Shown: positions 36,161 through 37,074 of the stretch, piece after piece
Position numbering within the stretch: the stretch's first letter is position 1
How the letters are laid out: the number at the start of each line of letters is the position of its first letter
Assembly (NCBI GenBank): GCA_009909035.1
Contig: JAAAOB010000085.1
Span: forward strand, 1 to 37,074
Length of the DNA: 37,074 nucleotides
Reading direction: 5' to 3'
Source of the DNA: Bacteroidota bacterium
GTDB taxonomy: Bacteria > Bacteroidota > Rhodothermia > Balneolales > Balneolaceae
Translations under genes and position numbers: made by a program
Notes under the pieces: generated by a model
Database searches by the model: none
What the model was told of the DNA's origin: nothing
The model's input: only the letters and a program-made list of their open reading frames with translations

Positions 36161-36736
36161 CTAATCTCTTAAATCCTCCAGATGCGGTTTCATGAGTGCC
36201 AGTAATTTCTTTTTGGCCCGAAAAATCCTGGAATCAACTGCACTGATACTCAGATCCATTACTTCCGCGATCTCCTTATTCCCCATTTCATCATATCGCT
36301 GCAGAACGAGCGGCATCCTGTATTTAACCGGGAGTTTTTGAATGAGTTTCCAGACGAGCACTTCCCGTTCCTGCTTCTCTAACTTCATGTCAGGCGATTC
36401 AAACCCATCGTTACCCCAAAATTCAACTATCGGGGTCTCCGATTGAATCACCTCCGAGACAGATCGCTCCAGCAGATCCAGCCAACTATACCTGTTTTTT
36501 TTCTTCAGGTAGTTTAATGTATGGTTCACGGCAATTCGGTAGATCCAGGTATATGCATTGGATTGATGATTAAAATCCTCAAGATTTTCATAGACTTTCA
36601 TAAAGATATCCTGCGTCAGATCCCTGGCTGCATCTTCACCACCGATCATCCTGTAGACCGTATTCAAAATCCGATCGCCATATTCTTCATACAGCTCCTC
36701 AAATGTACTTGTCTTTTGTTGAGTTGATTCCGTCAT
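36161..36736 (-). CDS. ECF-type RNA polymerase sigma factor
   Basis: A 191-residue sigma factor of the extracytoplasmic-function class. Region 2 is visible around DLTQDIFMKVYENLEDF and AYTWIYRIAVNHTLNYLKK. Region 4 is LPVKYRMPLVLQRYDEMGNK followed by the EIAEVMDLSISAVDSRIFRAKKKL helix-turn-helix. I start at 36736 (MTESTQQKTS); the frame is open to 36790, but the added residues are basic and unlike the family. It is followed by its anti-sigma factor and a Spy-like protein. A promoter-like block 224 bases upstream matches one upstream of a lipoprotein gene, suggesting positive autoregulation. Confidence 0.94.
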   Translation of the reverse strand: MTESTQQKTSTFEELYEEYGDRILNTVYRMIGGEDAARDLTQDIFMKVYENLEDFNHQSNAYTWIYRIAVNHTLNYLKKKNRYSWLDLLERSVSEVIQSETPIVEFWGNDGFESPDMKLEKQEREVLVWKLIQKLPVKYRMPLVLQRYDEMGNKEIAEVMDLSISAVDSRIFRAKKKLLALMKPHLEDLRD

Positions 36737-36777
36737 GAAAGAACCACAAATCCTGCTGCGAATGCGAATGAGTCTTA

Positions 36778-36945
36778 GAGGGCTATGCAAAACCCCGTGA
36801 TTCGGTCATTCCGGACTTGATCCGGAATCTCCAAAACCCGCTGATAACCCAATAATGGAGATCCGCCGGGAGTCGGACACGGTCCTGAAATAAACCTGCC
36901 CCGGGAATGCGGGGTTCAGGATGACCAAAAGGGTTTAGCAAAGTC
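36778..36945. repeat. Imperfect inverted-repeat element, second copy of the dispersed core
   Basis: A hairpin-forming element inside the untranslated leader of the ECF sigma gene. The left arm begins GGGCTATGCAAAACCC and the right arm ends GGGTTTAGCAAAGTCC (imperfect complements). Inside, GGTCATTCCGGA and its partner near 36916-36926, and GGAATCTCC (36824-36832) with GGAGATCC (36857-36864), pair as in the element at 30258-30421. Core similarity to that copy is about 80 percent with one indel over 30 bases. The outer arms differ, so the core rather than the ends is the conserved part. Confidence 0.7.
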
Positions 36946-36959
36946 CTTTCTTAATACTA

Positions 36960-36990
36960 ATTAGACAATCGAGATCATAAAATCTTGCAA
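36960..36990 (-). promoter_or_regulatory. Predicted autoregulated ECF-sigma promoter
   Basis: On the minus strand: TTGCAAGA (36983-36990, with the following base), 15 bases, TGTCTAAT (36960-36967). An A/T tract lies upstream (to about 37011). It is the same block as at 34913-34961, on the same strand and in the same orientation to the gene. The predicted leader is about 217 bases and contains the repeat element 36778-36945. Confidence 0.7.
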
Positions 36991-37016
36991 AAATTTTTTA
37001 ATTTTTTTGACGGTTC

Positions 37017-37049
37017 AAAAAAAAGGACGCTTCGAATTGAAGCGGCCTT
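37017..37049 (-). terminator. Rho-independent terminator of a gene beyond the right edge
   Basis: The arms AAGGaCGCTTC/GAAGCGgCCTT (37023-37033 with 37039-37049, one A/G mismatch) are followed, on the minus strand, by eight T (37017-37024). It would end transcription entering from the right and so isolates the ECF promoter from upstream read-through. Confidence 0.8.
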
Positions 37050-37074
37050 GAAAACGGATGGATGAGGCAGGTAC

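Overview
This window looks like chromosomal DNA of a Gram-negative member of the Bacteroidota/Balneolota side of the FCB group. The evidence is a SusC/RagA-type TonB-dependent receptor, a second TonB-dependent receptor paired with a DUF4249 lipoprotein, many lipoboxes and outer-membrane beta-barrels, an ECF sigma/zinc-finger anti-sigma pair, and two promoters matching the Bacteroidota pattern TTG-N20/21-TAnnTTTG. A Balneolales/Rhodothermia-like host is my inference; it cannot be proven without a search. Base composition looks even throughout, and there is no transposase, integrase, phage gene or CRISPR array. Most of the window is ordinary core chromosome.

Layout. 18-5619 (minus): an MFS transporter and a cytoplasmic GH37 trehalase, probably one operon for trehalose use, followed by a SusC-like receptor that ends early at a TAG codon. 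5953-9423: enolase with a clear terminator, a HAD phosphatase, an outer-membrane barrel and a small unknown protein. 9445-14414 (plus): prmC, a 388-bp intergenic region with three perfect DnaA boxes (candidate oriC), then dnaA (TTG start), folB, folK, a deoxynucleoside kinase, a small membrane protein and a TPR protein, all tightly packed. 14478-18356: a Tat-exported Gfo/Idh/MocA oxidoreductase, then a minus-strand pair of a lipoprotein and a barrel protein. 18477-21773 (minus): two adjacent histidine kinases, one with a MASE2-like membrane sensor and one REC-HisKA-HATPase-REC hybrid. 22089-29600: an unknown membrane protein, a POT peptide transporter, a YfcC-family transporter, leucine dehydrogenase with a palindromic operator over its promoter, and recJ. 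29994-30066: tRNA-Phe with its own promoter and terminator. 30258-37074: a TonB receptor/DUF4249 pair, a lipoprotein, and an ECF sigma/anti-sigma/Spy-like operon, with two copies of a hairpin-rich dispersed repeat.

The most interesting signal is a roughly 55-bp conserved block found twice on the minus strand: once upstream of the ECF sigma operon (36960-37011) and once just upstream of a lipoprotein gene (34913-34961). Both copies have an A/T tract, TTGCAAGA, exactly 15 nt, then TGTCTAAT. This looks like the promoter recognised by this ECF sigma factor, and so defines a small envelope-stress regulon (sigma, anti-sigma, Spy/CpxP-like protein, lipoprotein). A dispersed repeat element lies between that promoter and the sigma gene.
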